DNA of 5,220 bases from Clostridiales bacterium (GTDB lineage: Bacteria; Bacillota; Clostridia; Oscillospirales; Ruminococcaceae), in the NCBI GenBank assembly GCA_029007575.1, contig JAQXIB010000285.1, forward strand, positions 1 through 5,220. Direction: 5' to 3'. This document shows, piece after piece, positions 5,197 through 5,220 of this stretch; the first letter of the stretch is position 1, and each line of letters begins with the position of its first letter. The notes under the pieces were generated by a model. The model made no database searches and had not been told where the DNA came from. It worked only from the letters and a program-made list of their open reading frames with translations. Made by a program: the position numbers and the translations under genes.

Positions 5197-5220
5197 CCCC
5201 CGATACCCCCTTTTCTACGA

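Overview
The window reads as a chromosomal segment of a low-to-moderate GC Firmicute, most likely a gut-type clostridium. The reasons are strong AGGAGG-type ribosome binding sites, near-consensus sigma-A promoters with TTGCAT -35 boxes, a clostridial-style class II aldolase, and an AraC regulator divergent from a GH4 alpha-galactosidase. The genus cannot be fixed from the sequence alone.

Left part (1-1036, minus strand) is the conserved rpsB-tsf unit: ribosomal protein S2 followed by elongation factor Ts, which runs off the left edge. A perfect 10-bp hairpin lies between the two genes. The gap 1037-1324 holds back-to-back promoters for rpsB (minus) and fba (plus), a structured rpsB leader, and an fba leader with small hairpins. 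fba (1325-2188, plus) encodes class II fructose-1,6-bisphosphate aldolase and ends at a clear intrinsic terminator. This half is housekeeping: translation and glycolysis.

Right part is an accessory sugar-use locus. A minus-strand cluster starts with an AraC/XylS regulator (2759-3562). A DUF1653 protein (2542-2757) follows 1 nt after it, and then a 64-residue ORF (2328-2522) that resembles the N-terminal sensor of another AraC protein and may be a remnant. Divergent from the regulator is melA (3747-5072, plus), an NAD+/Mn2+-dependent GH4 alpha-galactosidase. The 184-bp gap between them contains a promoter for each gene. It also has two exact copies of TCACATTAT exactly 21 bp apart, which overlap the regulator's promoter and sit just upstream of the melA -10. 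This is the layout expected of an AraC-type activator that switches on the enzyme gene while shutting down its own. No sugar transporter is visible, so alpha-galactoside uptake must be encoded elsewhere or beyond the right edge.

The right end (5073-5220) has two abutting hairpins and a third inverted repeat with a T-run. Together they look like a composite terminator or a dispersed intergenic repeat. I see no CRISPR array, tRNA, rRNA or insertion sequence, and no convincing new molecular system. The points most worth following are the araC-melA switch region, the coupled DUF1653 gene and the truncated sensor-like ORF.
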